DNA of 64,000 nucleotides from Strongyloides papillosus (Eukaryota; Nematoda; Chromadorea; Rhabditida; Strongyloididae), in assembly GCA_005656395.1 (NCBI GenBank), contig SRSI01000007.1, positions 124,001 through 188,000 of the forward strand, in the 5' to 3' direction. Shown one piece after another: positions 62,239 through 64,000 of the stretch. The translations under genes and the position numbers were made by a program. The notes beneath the pieces are model-generated. The model saw only the letters and a list, made by a program, of their open reading frames with translations. It made no database searches and was not told the origin of the DNA. Position 1 is the stretch's first letter; each line of letters opens with the position of its first letter.

Positions 62239-63961
62239 ATGAATCTTCTATTAACATTAATTTTTATTTTACTACTACCTATATTCTCAGAAGAAGTAAG
62301 TTAATAATATATTGAAAGGTTTATATTTTATTTAGAAAAGTAGTGGTAGTTCCAAACAACAGCCCAGTAAACCTCAAGATAAAGAAATTTCTAAAGCTCC
62401 AAGTAAAGAAAATTCAAAAGATTCGGATAAAGGTAAAAGTAAAACTCCTGATAAAGGCAGTGGAAAAAGTCCTAGCAAAGATAAAAATCCTAGCAAAGAA
62501 AATGAAAAAAGTCCTGAAAAAGATAAAGGAAAAGGTTCTGGTGAAGGTGGTGATAAAACTCCTGATAAAGACAGTGGAAAAAGTTCTAGCAAAGATAAAG
62601 ATAAAAATCCTAGTAAAGTAAGTGAAAAAAATTCTGGAAAAGATAAAGAAAAAGGTTCTGATAAAGGTGGTGATAAAAATTCTGATAAAGGCGGTGATAA
62701 AGATTCTGGTAAAGAATCAGACAAAAATGATCCTAAGAAAAAACCTAGTGGTAAAAATCCTAATAGCAATAAAATTACTGATTCAAGTGGTAGTAAACCT
62801 AATGAACCAGCTGATAGTAAACCGAGTGAATCAAGTGGTACTAGTTCCAGTGGATCTGGAGGAAAAGGTGGTAAAAAACCAAGTAAACCAGCCAAACCAA
62901 CTCCAGCACCTAAAAAAGATGAATTAGAACTATGGGATACAAAGATTCTATATATGGTTGATAGCAAACTTAAATCAGAATATATAGAAATAGCTTTAGA
63001 AAGAATTCAAAGCCGTACTTGTCTTAAATTTGAAAAAGTAACTCAAGAAGATAAGACAAAGGAAGGAATATACTTTGAGAAATCATCTAGCTCTTATGCA
63101 TGGTACGGAAAAGTCTTAGAAAAAAAATTTCAAAGAATACACCTATCTCTTGCAACTGAGAAACGAGTCGGTTATATTATGTATTTAATTGGTGCTACAT
63201 TAGGATTATATCCTGAACATCTCCGAAGTGATCGCGATAAATATGTTAAATTAGCACAAGAACATTTTTCAAAATTCGTATCTGAAAGTCATAAAACAAA
63301 AGATACAAAGAAGTATCCAACATTTGATATGAGCTATGACTATGGTTCATTAATGGAAGTGAGTGCTAAATATCTAAGCAAAGACGGAGAAATGACAATT
63401 AAACCTCCTATTAATGAGTACGTGTATATGATGGGGCAAAGAAAAGGATTCACCTATAATAACTATAAGTATATCAATTATCGTTATTGCAGTAGTGCAT
63501 GCAAAGATAAGAAGAACTCTTGTAAAAACTTCGGTTATTTGAAGCCTAAAAATTGTAATGAATGTAATTGCCCCAATGGTTATACGGGAAAATTATGTGA
63601 ACAGGTAGAAAGTAGTCCAAAGTCTTGTAGCAAAACTGCATTAAAAGCATCAAACAAAAAAGCTACATTACAAACAGCAGGAATAATGAATTGCACTTAT
63701 ACAATTACAGCTTCTTCAAACAAGAATGTTGTTCAGTTAACAATTGAAAGTGTTACAACTAGAAAAACAATACCTTGTTTACAAAGAAAAGGTTTAGAAA
63801 TCAAGTATAGAAAAGATAGAGGAGCAATGGGACTAAATTTATGTGGAACATTTCAAGGCATATCAATAGTATCAGAAACACAAGATGTTTTAATACAATA
63901 TATTGGAATGAATTCTGATAATAACTTTAAGATAACATATGTAGACAAAAAAAATAAATAA
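62239..63961 (+). CDS. secreted astacin-EGF-CUB protein with a destroyed active site (pseudoprotease)
   Basis: Exons 62239-62295 and 62336-63961, with a 40-bp GTAAGT...TTTAG intron, give 560 residues. Exon 1 is almost exactly a signal peptide (residues 1-17). Residues 20-215 are a Lys/Ser/Gly/Asp/Pro linker with a duplicated unit. An astacin (M12A) domain follows from about W219, recognised by R-T-C-L-K-F, the G-x-x-L-G-L-Y-P-E and R-S-D-R-D region, and Y-D-Y-G-S-L-M. An EGF-like module (about 404-440) and a CUB domain (about 449-555) complete the usual nematode NAS architecture. In the motif HExxHxxGxxHE, the three histidines are Tyr302, Ala306 and Pro312 and the catalytic Glu is Leu303; only the last Glu (313) remains. 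In the Met-turn S-x-M-H-Y the His and Tyr are Glu360 and Val361. Both cysteines of the second astacin disulfide also appear lost. The frame is intact, so it is probably expressed but not a zinc protease. Confidence 0.9.
62444..62677 (+). repeat. tandem duplication in the Lys-rich linker
   Basis: A 114-bp unit (62444-62557) starting ACTCCTGATAAAG is followed by a 120-bp copy (62558-62677), the difference being one extra GATAAA. It encodes about 38-40 residues with K-S-P-S-K-D-K and G-G-D-K motifs. Shorter GGTGATAAA repeats follow. The antisense frame is also open but is a composition artefact. Confidence 0.75.
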
Positions 63962-64000
63962 TACAATGATTGAAATATAAAACTTTTATTTTGTACGATA
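63962..64000. other. start of the 3' flank of the astacin-like gene
   Basis: Thirty-nine bases to the window end; nothing further can be said. Confidence 0.5.

Noticed and set aside
62374..62967. Long antisense ORF rich in Leu, Ser, Pro
   Set aside because: Mirror image of the Lys/Ser/Gly/Asp linker of the astacin-like gene; a composition shadow.
1..64000. CRISPR arrays, bacterial operons, rRNA or viral genes
   Set aside because: None seen; introns, promoters and proteins are those of a nematode nuclear genome.

Overview
The window reads as nuclear DNA of a very AT-rich nematode, most like a Strongyloides-type (clade IV) parasite or close relative; this is inference from content, not from a database match. 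Support: tiny introns (about 40-60 bp) with GT...TTTTAG/TTTCAG borders, splice acceptors directly in front of start codons (likely trans-splice sites), nematode-type serpentine receptors, a tristetraprolin-like CCCH gene, and an astacin-EGF-CUB protein next to a tandem array of secreted proteins.

Layout. 1-1437: 3' part of an unrecognised multi-pass membrane protein, open through base 1. 4967-6498: four-exon rhodopsin-class (peptide-receptor-like) GPCR, complete. 12728-13805 (minus): three-exon TIS11/tristetraprolin-like RNA-binding protein, alone inside a very large gene-poor tract (about 6.5-35.8 kb) with strong strand asymmetry of base composition. 37529-38134 (minus): decayed pseudogene with three frame breaks. 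38546-39787: two-exon gene with a FLYWCH-like Cys/His domain. 41259-42230 (minus): two-exon nematode chemoreceptor-type GPCR. 43285-44471: two miniature inverted-repeat elements of different superfamilies.

45.7-60.1 kb: four tandem, intronless paralogues of an unrecognised secreted proprotein (signal peptide, about 45-residue propeptide ending in a furin-type R-X-K-R site, very basic coiled-coil-like block, Thr-rich mucin-like block, acidic tail). All four have the same core promoter with CAGGTG, TATA box and ATG at exactly the same spacing (42 and 55 bp). Copy 2 has lost its acidic tail to a 273-bp inverted-repeat element whose end matches the 431-bp element at 43.3 kb. 60.19-61.28 kb: a large foldback element. 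62239-63961: a secreted astacin-EGF-CUB protein with a long Lys/Ser/Gly/Asp linker, in which all three zinc-binding histidines, the catalytic glutamate and the Met-turn tyrosine are replaced, so it is a predicted dead protease.

The right third (45-64 kb) looks like a fast-evolving secreted-protein locus: tandem duplication, mosaic copies, mobile-element insertion, a pseudoprotease. The left two thirds hold conserved single-copy genes in a sparse background. Exon coordinates were worked out by hand from splice consensus and reading-frame continuity; base-composition statements are by eye, with a few lines counted.
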